Assembly (NCBI RefSeq): GCF_026802175.1
Contig: NZ_CP113797.1
Span: 2,209,026-2,273,025 of the forward strand
DNA: 64,000 bases
Source of the DNA: Thermocoleostomius sinensis A174
Lineage (GTDB): Bacteria > Cyanobacteriota > Cyanobacteriia > Elainellales > Elainellaceae
Direction: 5' to 3'
The position numbers and the translations under genes were made by a program. The notes beneath the pieces are model-generated. The model did not search any database, was not told where the DNA came from, and saw only the letters and a list, made by a program, of their open reading frames with translations. Below are positions 45,674 to 55,324 of the stretch, in pieces; positions within the stretch are counted from its first letter, which is position 1, and each line of letters opens with the position of its first letter.

Positions 45674-47701
45674 TTAACTGTCGGGCAGACCTTGGCTTAA
45701 AACCAGATGATCGGGGGCTAGATCGGTTGCGGGAGGTGCAACCGCATCATCAGCAGGCAGGGGGATTTCAGCCAGCACAGGCGCGTTTTCCTGATAGATC
45801 GCCAAGTCAAACCAGAAGGTTGTGCCGACCCCTACCTCACTGACCAGATGAACTTCGCTGTGATGCTTTTCGATAATATTGCGTACGATCGACAATCCTA
45901 GTCCCGTTCCTTCCAGCGTATGCACACGGTTTTCGACTCGGAAAAAGCGATCGAAAATGGCCTGTTGATCTTCAGGATCAATGCCAATGCCAGTATCAGC
46001 AACTTCAATGCGCACATGGGTGACGGGTTGATGATAGCCAGCAGGGTCAAGCAAGTAGGCACGAATGGCAACTCGACCGCCCGCAGGCGTAAACTTCAAG
46101 CCATTGCCCACCAAATTAGAAAACACTTGCAGTAGCAGATCATAGTTACCCAACACTGGCGGTAAGTCTGGTTCAATATCTTGAATCAGTTCAATGCCTT
46201 TGTCACGAGCGTTGAGTTGATGAGTGCGCAACGTTTGCTCGATCGGCTGAACAATTTCAACTGCTTCAAAATGATAGCGCTTGTTCGACTCTAACCGAGA
46301 TAAATCTAAGACATCATTCACCAATCGCGTGAGGCGATCGGTTTCACGATTGGCTGTTTCCAAGAACTCGCGCCGTTCTAGTTCACTCAGGCTATCACCA
46401 TATTCATGTAACGTTTCAATAAATGATTTGATATTGAACAGAGGTGTTCGCAATTCGTGCGACACGTTACTGATAAATTGACTCTTGGCTTCGTTCAGTT
46501 CTACTTCGCGGGTAATATCTTGAACGGTAATCGCAATGCCCCGTACATTTTCCCGATGTTGGTCTAAGACTGTGTTCAGTAGCAGTCGAACAGTTCGGTT
46601 ACTGGGATCAGGGAGAGTCAAGCGAAATTCAGCCCCTTCGCGCAGTTCTGCAGGCGGATCGCCAGACGCAAGCTGATACAACGGCCGTGTTAATTCCACC
46701 TTGACACTATCTGGCAAGTGATGCAGTACATTTTCGCCTAACAGGTGCTCGTTTTCGTCCCAAGCAAAAATCCGTTGTGCGGTGGGGTTCACCAAGATTA
46801 CCCGCATATGTGTGTCTAGTAACACCGCTCCATCGGCGATCGTTGAAACTAGAGTTTCCAGCTTGGCTTTTTCGGCCGTCAATTCTTCAATATTTTGTTC
46901 TTCATAGCGTTCCAATCGCTCGGCCATTTCGTTGAAATTGAGAATTAACTCGCCCAATTCACCCCGCACGGGGAGATCAATGCGCTGCTTGAAGTTACCG
47001 GCTGCAATATTTTTGACGCCTTGCAACAATTCCTTGATGGGTTTGGTGATGATTAGGGCATTAAACACGGCTCCCAGAATTACCATGACCCAAATTGAGA
47101 TGAACACAGCGATCGTCACGTCTCGCGTGAGGTGGGACGATGTTACTACCGTTGGATTTGGGTTAATGCCCAACGCTAACACGCCCAAATGTTCCCCATT
47201 GTAAATCAGGGGGATGAACACATCGGTGACTTCTCCATCCGGCGTAATATGTTGCCGCACCATGGGTTCTTCTTGGTTCTCGGCATAGTTCTCGGGAAGT
47301 TGCATCCGCCGCCGAATTGTCAACGAATTCTGTACTTCGGACTCTGAGAAAGGGATGCCAAAGAAAATTTCTCCATCGTTGTCGGCATAGAGCATGTAGC
47401 GAACGCTGGAGGTGCTGCTGTAGAAACTGTGGGAAAACCGAGCCAGTTCAGTGCGATTGTTTTCTCCTACCAACGGAGCTACATTGGCTGCCAACAGCAA
47501 GCCCAAATCGCGACCGAAGCGTGTATCATTAAGGCGAGCATCTTGCTGAATGGTATTCACTGCCCAGAAGGTGAGACCACTCATCAGCAATGAGACAACC
47601 AGAGTGGCGGCTGCCATCAAGCGGGTCTGGAGAGTGAACTCTGACCACCATCGGGCAATGATGTCTCTAATTTGGTTCAGCAAGTTTAACAAAGCAACCA
47701 A
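45674..47701 (-). CDS. nblS: NblS/Hik33 (DspA)-type sensor histidine kinase
   Basis: 675 residues. TM1 about 28-48 and TM2 about 193-215 flank a periplasmic domain. HAMP follows (about 217-270), then a PAS domain (about 280-395), then HisKA with SNVSHELRTPLFNIK and the HATPase with NLVGNGLKFTP, DTGIGI and GTGLGLSIV. This is the conserved cyanobacterial kinase that answers high light, cold and nutrient stress and controls hli and phycobilisome genes. purD lies upstream on the same strand, 315 bp away. Confidence 0.93.
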   Translation of the reverse strand: MVALLNLLNQIRDIIARWWSEFTLQTRLMAAATLVVSLLMSGLTFWAVNTIQQDARLNDTRFGRDLGLLLAANVAPLVGENNRTELARFSHSFYSSTSSVRYMLYADNDGEIFFGIPFSESEVQNSLTIRRRMQLPENYAENQEEPMVRQHITPDGEVTDVFIPLIYNGEHLGVLALGINPNPTVVTSSHLTRDVTIAVFISIWVMVILGAVFNALIITKPIKELLQGVKNIAAGNFKQRIDLPVRGELGELILNFNEMAERLERYEEQNIEELTAEKAKLETLVSTIADGAVLLDTHMRVILVNPTAQRIFAWDENEHLLGENVLHHLPDSVKVELTRPLYQLASGDPPAELREGAEFRLTLPDPSNRTVRLLLNTVLDQHRENVRGIAITVQDITREVELNEAKSQFISNVSHELRTPLFNIKSFIETLHEYGDSLSELERREFLETANRETDRLTRLVNDVLDLSRLESNKRYHFEAVEIVQPIEQTLRTHQLNARDKGIELIQDIEPDLPPVLGNYDLLLQVFSNLVGNGLKFTPAGGRVAIRAYLLDPAGYHQPVTHVRIEVADTGIGIDPEDQQAIFDRFFRVENRVHTLEGTGLGLSIVRNIIEKHHSEVHLVSEVGVGTTFWFDLAIYQENAPVLAEIPLPADDAVAPPATDLAPDHLVLSQGLPDS

Positions 47702-48016
47702 GCACCTAAGAATTAAATGGCTTTAACAACTTTCGTTGAACACAGTTCCACTAAATCTCTCTATTTTACAATTCGAGTCTAAGTATTTACTACTGCTCTC
47801 GATCGCAACCTTGGATTTATTCTATCGGTATTGCGGCATTGACGCCTCGTGAAAGATTCCCAGATCTCCACTTCAAGGCTTGGTCCGCTGAGTGAACCAA
47901 GCTCAACCCTGCTCTAATGTCTCTTCAGCCATTCAATAGATAGAGTGGTACGCAATCTAGTTCTAAGGGAAACAATAACAATTCAGTTTAGTTACCAGCA
48001 GGATTGTAACCCTACC
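47702..48016. other. Spacer between purD and nblS
   Basis: 315 bp, same-strand neighbours. Should carry an nblS promoter or purD readthrough. Nothing else supported. Confidence 0.4.
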
Positions 48017-49291
48017 CTATTCGATCGCTCGATGCCCAATATCTCGACGGTAATACATGCCCTCAAATTCAATGGTTTCCACCGCTGCATAAGCTTGAGC
48101 AATCGCTGCCTTAAAGTCTTCGCCCACAGCCGTTACATTGAGAACTCGCCCCCCATCGGTGACCAACTGGTTTTGCTTGAGCTTTGTACCCGCATGAAAC
48201 ACGATCGCTCCAGTTGCTTCAGCTTGGGCAATACCTCGCAGTGGCAAGCCTTTCTGATATTTTTCCGGATAGCCCTTAGCCGCAATCACCACACAAGCCG
48301 CAACGCCCGGTTTCCAACTTAACGGTGGAAATTCATCCAATCGTTGCTGCACACAGGCCAGCATTAGCGCATCCAGTGGTGTGTCAAGCAAGGGAAGCAC
48401 AGCCTGAGTTTCAGGATCACCAAACCGGCAGTTAAATTCGATCACCTTCGGATCACCCGCGGGTGTAATCATCAATCCGGCATAGAGCACTCCGCGATAA
48501 TCAATTTCCTGCTGCCGGAGTGCGGCGATCGTCGGCTCCAAGATCTCTTGCTGAATCCGCGCCATTAGGGCAGGGGTCACAATGGGAGCAGGTGCATACG
48601 CTCCCATACCGCCTGTGTTGGGGCCGGTATCACCATCGCCAATCCGCTTGTGATCCTGAGCGGGCAGCAGCGGTCGAATGGTTTTACCATCTGTGACGGC
48701 CAAAATCGACGCTTCTTGTCCGCTGAGGTATTCTTCTACAACCACCGTATAGCCTGCTTCACCAAATTGCCCTGCAAAGGACGCTTCGATGGCCGCAATG
48801 GCGTCAGACTCAGTTTCAGCGACGGTGACACCCTTACCCGCCGCTAAGCCGTCTGCCTTGACAACGATCGGCGCTCCCTGCGCTTTTACATACGCGATGG
48901 CCGCCGCTGCATCTGTAAATACCGCTGCTGCCGCCGTTGGAATGTTGGCTTGCTTCATCAACGCTTTAGACCAGGCCTTACTAGCTTCAACTTGCGCACC
49001 AGCTTGGCTGGGGCCAAACACCATCAACCCCTGTTGCTGTAGATAGTCTGTGATACCAGCCGCTAGGGGCACTTCTGGTCCGATAACAATCAACGCCACA
49101 TTGTTGACCAAGGCAAACCGACCAATGCCCTCAAAGTCGCTAACGTTCAATGCCAAATTCCGACACCGCTCTAGCCTAGCTGTTCCACCATTGCCAGGAA
49201 TACAGAAGACTTCTTGTACTCGTGGAGACTGTAGCAGTTTCCAGGCAAGGGCATGTTCGCGCCCTCCACTGCCGACAACCAAAACTTTCAC
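48017..49291 (-). CDS. purD: PurD, phosphoribosylamine-glycine ligase
   Basis: 424 residues, full length. The N-terminal VLVVGSGGREHALAWKL, ATP-grasp body (VVKADGLAAGKGV near 147-159; GPNTGGMGAYAPAP) and C-terminal IEFNCRFGDPETQ (metal and substrate site) are intact. It joins glycine to phosphoribosylamine, the second step of de novo purine synthesis. It sits upstream of nblS. Confidence 0.97.
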   Translation of the reverse strand: MKVLVVGSGGREHALAWKLLQSPRVQEVFCIPGNGGTARLERCRNLALNVSDFEGIGRFALVNNVALIVIGPEVPLAAGITDYLQQQGLMVFGPSQAGAQVEASKAWSKALMKQANIPTAAAAVFTDAAAAIAYVKAQGAPIVVKADGLAAGKGVTVAETESDAIAAIEASFAGQFGEAGYTVVVEEYLSGQEASILAVTDGKTIRPLLPAQDHKRIGDGDTGPNTGGMGAYAPAPIVTPALMARIQQEILEPTIAALRQQEIDYRGVLYAGLMITPAGDPKVIEFNCRFGDPETQAVLPLLDTPLDALMLACVQQRLDEFPPLSWKPGVAACVVIAAKGYPEKYQKGLPLRGIAQAEATGAIVFHAGTKLKQNQLVTDGGRVLNVTAVGEDFKAAIAQAYAAVETIEFEGMYYRRDIGHRAIE

Positions 49292-49763
49292 GCTTTACTC
49301 ACCCTTGGATAACGTTCTAATTGCTTAACGAAAGTTCAACTCATTATGTCATACCACTGTCAAAGCCTTGTGCCTCTGTCAAAGTTTTACTCCGCTTTTG
49401 GTAGGAACGTTTTTGTATTTTTCGACTCATTCATTTATGGGGTTAAGTCTAGGCGAGCAGCCCCTTGGCAGCCGTATTCTAGCGGTTAAACTGTAGAAGG
49501 CAAATTTGCCCGATCGCCTGACAACTGGCAACCTATGACAAAGAAAAATTCGTCAAGAACCAAGATTTAATCTGTAGCTTGTTACTCCCTATTTCTCATA
49601 CCAACTCTTTGTCATGCTGCATCGCATTCACCCAACGCCTGCGCCTCCTCTCCTTGTTAAGGGGAGGTTAGGAGGGGTCAGTATACGGTGCAACCAGATA
49701 GAGCATGGGTATCAGCACCTTTCTATTTCTACTTCCATTCAAGAACTGTCAAGACATTGAGCT
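49292..49763. other. Divergent spacer between purD and the TPR gene
   Basis: 470 bp with both promoters and one palindromic repeat (49644-49675). No gene or RNA supported. Confidence 0.4.
49644..49675. repeat. GC-rich palindromic intergenic element
   Basis: CCTCCTCTCCTT faces AAGGGGAGG then TTAGGAGG with a GTT centre. Similar cctcc/ggagg palindromes are scattered in cyanobacterial spacers; here only one copy is seen. Confidence 0.4.
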
Positions 49764-51077
49764 ATGAGCTTCTCCATACATGAGTCAAAAAAATACTCCC
49801 TGCCGTTTCCAATTTTATTTTTAGCTGTTTTACCGATTTTTCTACCCATCTTCCTCGTGTTTCCAGCAGTGGCTCAAGGAGAGAGTGCTACCGAGGAGCC
49901 AGCGGCCATACCCGAATTGCCAACCGTACCATCTACCTTTCCCGAACCGCCCTCGGAGGCAGACATTGAGGCAGGAGCCACGGTCAACCCGTTGGAGTTG
50001 AATCAACCTGATCCGCTGTTACCAACCCTAGCCGTCGATCGCCCCTTGAGTCCGCAAGAACGCAGCATTCTAGATACGTCCTTGGATGAGTTGAATCGCC
50101 AAGCTCAAGCGCAGCTTCAGTCGGGAGATTTAGCAGGGGCCTTGCAAACCTGGACACGAGAACTGCGGCTACGGCGCTTTTTGGGTCCAGCCGAGGAGGT
50201 GGAGTCGCTGAGCCGGGTGGGAGAAGTGGCCTGGCGCGAAAATCAAGTCACAGAAGTCCGGTTCATTACCCAGCGGTTGCAGGAGATTGAGCAAGAGATC
50301 GAGACCCGATCGCCTGTTGACTATGATTTACTGCTGCAAATTGCTCAGGCCTATCAAACGCTGCGGGCACGGGATCAAGCCGTGGAATTATATACGCAAC
50401 TGTTGCAGCAAGCTAGGCAAGAGCAAAACGTCGATCGCGAGCAACAAATTTTGGTAGCACTGGGCAGCATTCACCTCGCTTGGTTTGACTTTGCCAATGC
50501 GGCCACTGCTTACGAGCAACTGCTGACGCTGGCCCAATCTCGCAATGATGCCGCTACCACCATCGAAGCGCTGACTCAGCTATCGCGCATCTATCAAGAT
50601 AACAATCAGCCTGAGCAGGCGATCGCGGTGCAGCAACAGTTGGTGGAAATCTACCAGCGGCAGCAGCGGTACGATCGCATTACCGAATTGAAGCAATCGA
50701 TTGGTGATAACTATGTCGCCCTCAACCGCCCAGATTTAGCCGCCCCCAATTATCAGGAAGCCTTTGCTGTAGCGCGATCGGCACAGCAGTACGCTTATGC
50801 TGGAGATGCTTTGCAACGGTTGGCAAATCTCTACGTGACCTTAGAGCGGTTTCAAGATGCCTTAACGGTCTATCAACTGCTGCTGGATGTGCGACAACAG
50901 TCCTATGACACCCTCGGCATGATGAACACCTATGACCAAATTGGGCAACTACACCAAACGATGGGTAACGAGGCACAGGCGATCGCGGCGTTTCAACAGG
51001 GTTTACAGCTAGCTCAGCAGTTAAATTACAAAGTGAGTTACTTCAATACGCGCCTTCAAGAACTGGGGAGGCAGTAA
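49764..51077 (+). CDS. Secreted TPR-repeat protein
   Basis: 437 residues. A hydrophobic N-terminus (about 13-38, ending VAQ) is a signal peptide. A Pro/Glu-rich stretch follows. From about 120 to the end, some eight TPR-like helix pairs recur, such as AQAYQTLRARDQAVELYTQL and LANLYVTLERFQDALTVYQL. TPRs mediate protein binding. The protein should be periplasmic. It is Gln-rich, as many cyanobacterial TPR proteins are. Partner unknown. Confidence 0.85.
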   Translation: MSFSIHESKKYSLPFPILFLAVLPIFLPIFLVFPAVAQGESATEEPAAIPELPTVPSTFPEPPSEADIEAGATVNPLELNQPDPLLPTLAVDRPLSPQERSILDTSLDELNRQAQAQLQSGDLAGALQTWTRELRLRRFLGPAEEVESLSRVGEVAWRENQVTEVRFITQRLQEIEQEIETRSPVDYDLLLQIAQAYQTLRARDQAVELYTQLLQQARQEQNVDREQQILVALGSIHLAWFDFANAATAYEQLLTLAQSRNDAATTIEALTQLSRIYQDNNQPEQAIAVQQQLVEIYQRQQRYDRITELKQSIGDNYVALNRPDLAAPNYQEAFAVARSAQQYAYAGDALQRLANLYVTLERFQDALTVYQLLLDVRQQSYDTLGMMNTYDQIGQLHQTMGNEAQAIAAFQQGLQLAQQLNYKVSYFNTRLQELGRQ

Positions 51078-51119
51078 TAGCACCTATCCGCGCCACATTC
51101 TTCGCCCCAAATTTTGAGG

Positions 51120-51296
51120 CTACGGCTTCGTCCCGATCAACTTCACCCACTGAGGCAGCCGTTTTACCTGATTTGGCAGCGATGGATGAAGCATCGTAGC
51201 TTCAGATGAAGTGCGAGCAGTCGTTAACAGTTTCAAATTCACAATTAAATATAGGCATACAGTAATTGTGATGGCTTGGCTCAGCTTAGTCAGCAT
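51120..51296 (-). CDS. Possible small hydrophobic-N-terminus peptide
   Basis: 58 residues from ATG 51296. Residues 7-25 are hydrophobic (QAITITVCLYLIVNLKLLT) and the rest is basic. GAGGATGAG precedes the ATG. A longer frame starts at 51446 but has no family features upstream. No homologue recognised; may be spurious. Confidence 0.3.
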   Translation of the reverse strand: MLTKLSQAITITVCLYLIVNLKLLTTARTSSEATMLHPSLPNQVKRLPQWVKLIGTKP

Positions 51297-51540
51297 TTTT
51301 CTCATCCTCACGCATAACGCTATTGTGAGGAACACCCTACTTGATGGCATCCGAAATTTATCGAGACTCATTCGCTGAAGTCGGCGATCCGCTCTCAGGT
51401 TTTTTACGCAATTCATCCCATTGCTGAACCAATCCAGCCAACCCAAATCGCCCTTGCAGGATTGAGCATCCCTCGATACCTTGAAAGAAAGCCAAATTAA
51501 AAGAGCTATTTTCTAATTGTTTTTTTAGCGTCGCTATTCT

Positions 51541-51909
51541 ATGCTTTCTATGCCTGATTACGGTTTAAATTCATCGATCGCCCCTATCAGTGTTGAGGAG
51601 CTAGCTAACCGTTTGGCTGATTCCTCAGCACCGCTACAGTTAATTGACGTGCGCGAACCCGCAGAACTGGCGATCGCCAAAATCGAAGGATTTATTAATC
51701 TACCCTTGAGTCAATATAAACACTGGGCTGAGCAAGTTCCTATGCAGTTTGATCTGCATACAGAAACGATCGTCCTTTGCCATCATGGCGTTCGATCAGC
51801 CCATATGTGCGATTGGCTACAGCAGCAAGGATTTACGCACGTAAAGAATGTAATGGGAGGCATCGAAGCCTATGCCATCAAGGTTGACCCTACGATCCCG
51901 CGCTACTAA
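51541..51909 (+). CDS. Rhodanese-domain protein
   Basis: 122 residues, a single rhodanese fold. LIDVREPAELAIAKI (34-48) and the active-site loop LCHHGVRS with Cys80 are intact. It likely moves sulfane sulfur or acts as a cysteine-based carrier. A single-domain size is normal. It is independent of the genes on either side; substrate unknown. Confidence 0.92.
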   Translation: MLSMPDYGLNSSIAPISVEELANRLADSSAPLQLIDVREPAELAIAKIEGFINLPLSQYKHWAEQVPMQFDLHTETIVLCHHGVRSAHMCDWLQQQGFTHVKNVMGGIEAYAIKVDPTIPRY

Positions 51910-52004
51910 TTTTTTAGATGTCTAGTTAATTTAGTTGAAAAAGTAACGGGTCAGATTGAGACAGCCTGATTAAGTTATCGTTATATTACAGTTAACTTGA
52001 CCTC

Positions 52005-52028
52005 GATTGATCTGGTGATTGATCTGGC
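52005..52028. repeat. 12-bp tandem duplication upstream of hrcA
   Basis: gattgatctgg(t/c) occurs twice (52005-52016, 52017-52028; 11 of 12 bases identical). Confidence 0.8.
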
Positions 52029-52060
52029 GGGTTGATTGATCAGCCTTCTTCTCCATACCT

Positions 52061-52086
52061 TATAACGTCAATCTATAACGTCAATC
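52061..52086. repeat. 13-bp exact tandem duplication upstream of hrcA
   Basis: tataacgtcaatc occurs twice head to tail, ending 35 bp before the hrcA start. Confidence 0.88.
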
Positions 52087-52121
52087 GTTTAGCCAAGCAG
52101 TTCAGCCTAACTATTTGCGCC

Positions 52122-53213
52122 ATGTCCATCCGAGTGAAGCTCAGTCCGCGACAGCAACAGGTTCTGGGAGCGACGGTTCGCCACTACATTGCAACGGCTA
52201 GGCCAGTAGGGTCTGAGGCGCTGGTCGATGAATTTTACCCCCGCGTTAGCTCTGCTACGATTCGCAATGCCATGGGATATTTGGAAAAAGCGGGGCTTTT
52301 GTATCAACCACACACCTCGGCAGGGCGAGTTCCGTCTGATTCAGGTTATCGAGTGTATGTTGATCACCTAATCACACCCTCGGAATCGCTTTCTCGACAG
52401 GTCGATCAACTGCTATCTACTCAGTTGAATCCAGAAGAACTCCGTATTGAAGCCCTATTGCGCGGAGCGGCTCAGATTCTGTCTACCCTCAGTGGCTATA
52501 TTGCCCTAGTGACGATGCCACAAACGGGAGCGGCGCAACTTCGCCATCTTCAACTTGTACAAATTGATTCGGCTCAAGCCATGCTGATTGTGGTGCTGGA
52601 TTCCTATGAAACCCAGTCTACGTTGATGGCCTTGCCTACTGGTCAAGATGGAACAACAGACCCAGAGCACCTCGATCGGGAACTGCAAATTCTTACTAAT
52701 TTTCTCAATGCTCAATTGCGAGGTCGATCGCTTCAAGAAATTGCCTCGTTGGATTGGAGCGAACTTGGACGAACGTTCGATCGCTATAGTAATTTAGTGC
52801 GTGCGTCCCTTGCCGAATTGAACCGTCGCAGTCAACTGGCTATCTCAACTCAAATCTTGATTAACGGTGTCGCCGAAGTGTTGCGCCGTCAGCCGGAATT
52901 TTCAGAAATTCAGCAGGTTCAAACAATTCTCCAACTGTTGGAATCAGAACAAGATCAACTGTGGTCATTGATCTTTGAATCGGCTGAGTTGGACAACACA
53001 GGCAAGCGCGTTACGGTTCGCATTGGCGCAGAAAATCCCCTCGAACCGATTCGCAGTTGTGCATTGGTGACAGCAACCTATCAGCGAGGGTCGGTGGCAG
53101 TAGGCAGTGTGGGTATTTTGGGGCCAACACGCATGGTGTATGAAGATGCGATCGCAATGGTAGAAGCGGCAGCGAACTACTTGTCGGATGCCATGAATCA
53201 ATCGCTAAATTAA
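52122..53213 (+). CDS. hrcA: HrcA heat-shock transcription repressor
   Basis: 363 residues from ATG 52122; the frame opens at 52032, but the winged helix begins right after this [36 protein letters not shown] and [22 protein letters not shown] are the HrcA N-terminal signature. The C-terminal part carries the GAF-like regulatory fold. It represses groESL at CIRCE sites with GroEL as co-factor. No CIRCE is seen near its own gene. It has tandem duplications on both sides. Confidence 0.95.
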   Translation: MSIRVKLSPRQQQVLGATVRHYIATARPVGSEALVDEFYPRVSSATIRNAMGYLEKAGLLYQPHTSAGRVPSDSGYRVYVDHLITPSESLSRQVDQLLSTQLNPEELRIEALLRGAAQILSTLSGYIALVTMPQTGAAQLRHLQLVQIDSAQAMLIVVLDSYETQSTLMALPTGQDGTTDPEHLDRELQILTNFLNAQLRGRSLQEIASLDWSELGRTFDRYSNLVRASLAELNRRSQLAISTQILINGVAEVLRRQPEFSEIQQVQTILQLLESEQDQLWSLIFESAELDNTGKRVTVRIGAENPLEPIRSCALVTATYQRGSVAVGSVGILGPTRMVYEDAIAMVEAAANYLSDAMNQSLN

Positions 53214-53232
53214 ATAATCGCTAAATTAAATA
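53201..53232. repeat. 16-bp exact tandem duplication at the hrcA stop
   Basis: atcgctaaattaaata occurs twice head to tail (53201-53216, 53217-53232). The TAA stop of hrcA (53211-53213) is inside the first copy. Confidence 0.92.
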
Positions 53233-53280
53233 AAGATAGACGCCTTCTAGTACACCCTTTTGTAGAGGTCACATTCACGC

Positions 53281-54216
53281 ATGGATATCAGTGCAGCCTT
53301 GCCCACCTTTGTGGTCACGCTTCGCGAAGGAGTTGAAGCGGCGTTAGTGGTTGGCATTGTCTTGGCTTACCTCAACAAAGCAGAGCAAACTCGGCTTAAT
53401 CCTTGGGTGTATGGAGGAATTGCAGTCGGTGTTGCAACCAGTGTGCTTGTCGGTATTGTGTTTAACGGCGTACTGTTGGCCCTGGAAACCTCCGATCGCC
53501 CGTATGCGCCTGTGATTAAGCAGTTCATGGAAGCGGGATTTGGGGGAGTGGCGATTCTGCTGCTCAGTTGGATGCTGGTTTGGATGACACAGCAAGCCCG
53601 ATCGATGAAGGCAACCGTAGAAGGCGCAATCACAGTTGCGCTCAATCAATCGACTCGGGCCGGCTGGGCAGTGTTTGGACTAGTGACAATCGCAGTATTA
53701 CGAGAAGGGTTTGAAACGGTAGTCTTTATTGCCGCCCAAATTCAGCAAGGGTGGATTCCGGCGATCGGTGCACTGGCAGGTTTAGTGGGCGCAGTCATCA
53801 TTGGCGTATTACTCTTTCGCTTAGGCGTCAAAATCAATCTGCGCCGTTTCTTTCAAGTCATGGGTATATTGCTGTTGTTAATTGTTTCAGGTTTGGTCGT
53901 CGGCGCTTTGCGGTATTTGGATCATGGCGTTGCCCTGCTATCTCAAATTAATCCAAACTATGCCGCACTTTGTCCCAGCACTGACTCCTGCATCTTAGGT
54001 CCCTTAGTCTGGGATACCAGTGGTATTTTGCCCGATCGTCAGTTTCCTGGTGTTTTGCTCAAAGCCTTGTTCGGATACACCCAGCGATTGTATTTAGTGC
54101 AGGCGATCGGCTATCTCATCTTTTTGCTAACGGTGGGCGGGCTATATGTTCAGACCCTCACAGGTTGGAACCTGTCACCCTCACGCCCAGACGGGTTCCC
54201 CCAACCAGACAAGTAG
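53281..54216 (+). CDS. FTR1-family iron permease
   Basis: 311 residues, seven or so membrane helices. The two REGxE motifs are R15-E16-G17-V18-E19 and R141-E142-G143-F144-E145, the iron ligands of FTR1. It takes up iron at the cytoplasmic membrane, probably as Fe(III) or after oxidation. A large outside loop (about 220-260) carries a CPSTDSC pair. It lies 67 bp after hrcA. No multicopper oxidase or EfeO partner is seen here. Confidence 0.92.
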   Translation: MDISAALPTFVVTLREGVEAALVVGIVLAYLNKAEQTRLNPWVYGGIAVGVATSVLVGIVFNGVLLALETSDRPYAPVIKQFMEAGFGGVAILLLSWMLVWMTQQARSMKATVEGAITVALNQSTRAGWAVFGLVTIAVLREGFETVVFIAAQIQQGWIPAIGALAGLVGAVIIGVLLFRLGVKINLRRFFQVMGILLLLIVSGLVVGALRYLDHGVALLSQINPNYAALCPSTDSCILGPLVWDTSGILPDRQFPGVLLKALFGYTQRLYLVQAIGYLIFLLTVGGLYVQTLTGWNLSPSRPDGFPQPDK

Positions 54217-54298
54217 AAACAGGCAAAGGTGCAGCGCAAGTTAAAGACTAGATATTTTATTTATAAACACAAGATCAAGATCAACTAACTACCCAATA

Positions 54299-54328
54299 CA
54301 AATGGGCGAGATGCTGTCCCGCCCGTTG
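54299..54328. terminator. Possible terminator between FTR1 and cysC
   Basis: CAAATGGGCG and CGCCCGTTG form a stem with one mismatch region around an 11-base loop between two convergent genes. There is no clear T-run. Confidence 0.35.
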
Positions 54329-54378
54329 TTGTAATCCTGAGTAAAGATGCGGTAGAAATGCAGTGAATCAGCCGTCGT

Positions 54379-54939
54379 CTAAACTTTACTAACGGTAGAA
54401 TTACTGGGCAAGTATCCTAATTCTCTGAGCGCACTAATCACCTTTGTCGTGCTTTCTTCTAGCGTTTCAAGATCTGTTCGGCATTCCACTTCTGGAGTGA
54501 GGGGCGGCTCATATGGATCATCAATACCGGTAAATTGCTTGATTTCTCCGGCCCGTGCCTTTTTATATAATCCTTTTACATCTCGTTCTTCACAGACAGA
54601 CAGAGGCGCGTTCACATAGACTTCAACAAAATCGCCAATGCGGGCGCGGACCTCGTCACGAATATCGCGATAGGGAGAAATAGCAGAGACCAACACAATC
54701 ACTTCATTGCGGGTTAGCAGATGAGCGACAAACCCGATGCGACGAATGTTTTCGTCCCGATCGGCCTTGCTGAATCCTAAGCCTTTCGTCAAGTTTTCTC
54801 GCACCACATCTCCGTCTAGAACTTCCAACTTATATCCTTGGGCGCGTAATTCTTGTTCGACTGCCATTCTGATCGTGGTTTTGCCAGCACCGCTTAAACC
54901 TGTGAACCATACGGTTACGCCACGTTGCGTTTTGTTCAT
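54379..54939 (-). CDS. cysC: CysC, adenylylsulfate kinase
   Basis: 186 residues from ATG 54939, which starts the P-loop strand; the longer frame has no family sequence. GLSGAGKT is at 14-21, DGDVVRENL near 44-52 and VSAISPYR holds the phospho-serine loop. FTGIDDPYEPPLTPEV is typical for APS kinase. It makes PAPS from adenylylsulfate and ATP for sulfate assimilation. It stands alone here, with no other sulfate gene near. Confidence 0.95.
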   Translation of the reverse strand: MNKTQRGVTVWFTGLSGAGKTTIRMAVEQELRAQGYKLEVLDGDVVRENLTKGLGFSKADRDENIRRIGFVAHLLTRNEVIVLVSAISPYRDIRDEVRARIGDFVEVYVNAPLSVCEERDVKGLYKKARAGEIKQFTGIDDPYEPPLTPEVECRTDLETLEESTTKVISALRELGYLPSNSTVSKV

Positions 54940-55324
54940 AGTTGCTCTCTGCGTACTTATAAATTGGGACAACGAAAATAAGGACAACGAAGGAGTTATA
55001 AACTGTGGATGCTTGCCAAAAACCTCCTCAAGTTGTTCCAAATCAACTAGACTCGCAAAGAATCAAGACCCTATCAGTTCTGAAAGGGTAGCTGAATTAG
55101 ACCTCACTTTGGAGTTCGGGCCGCTCCAGACCTATTATGGAAGTATCCGGAGAATTGTTGCTCACTCTATCAAAGTTTCAACAGCCCGACCGGTTGGATT
55201 GAAGTCACTTTATCAAAGTTTTAAGACTATTGCGAAGATTTACGGAGAAAAAACAAGAAATTTACACCCACCGAACTCAAGCAGACCCAGTAGACCATAG
55301 GCTTTGCAGCGCAGAGAGGTTGCC
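54940..55324. other. Divergent spacer between cysC and the coiled-coil gene
   Basis: About 385 bp. Two near-tandem GGACAACGAA copies (about 54967 and 54982) lie in the cysC leader. Holds both promoters. Nothing else supported. Confidence 0.4.
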
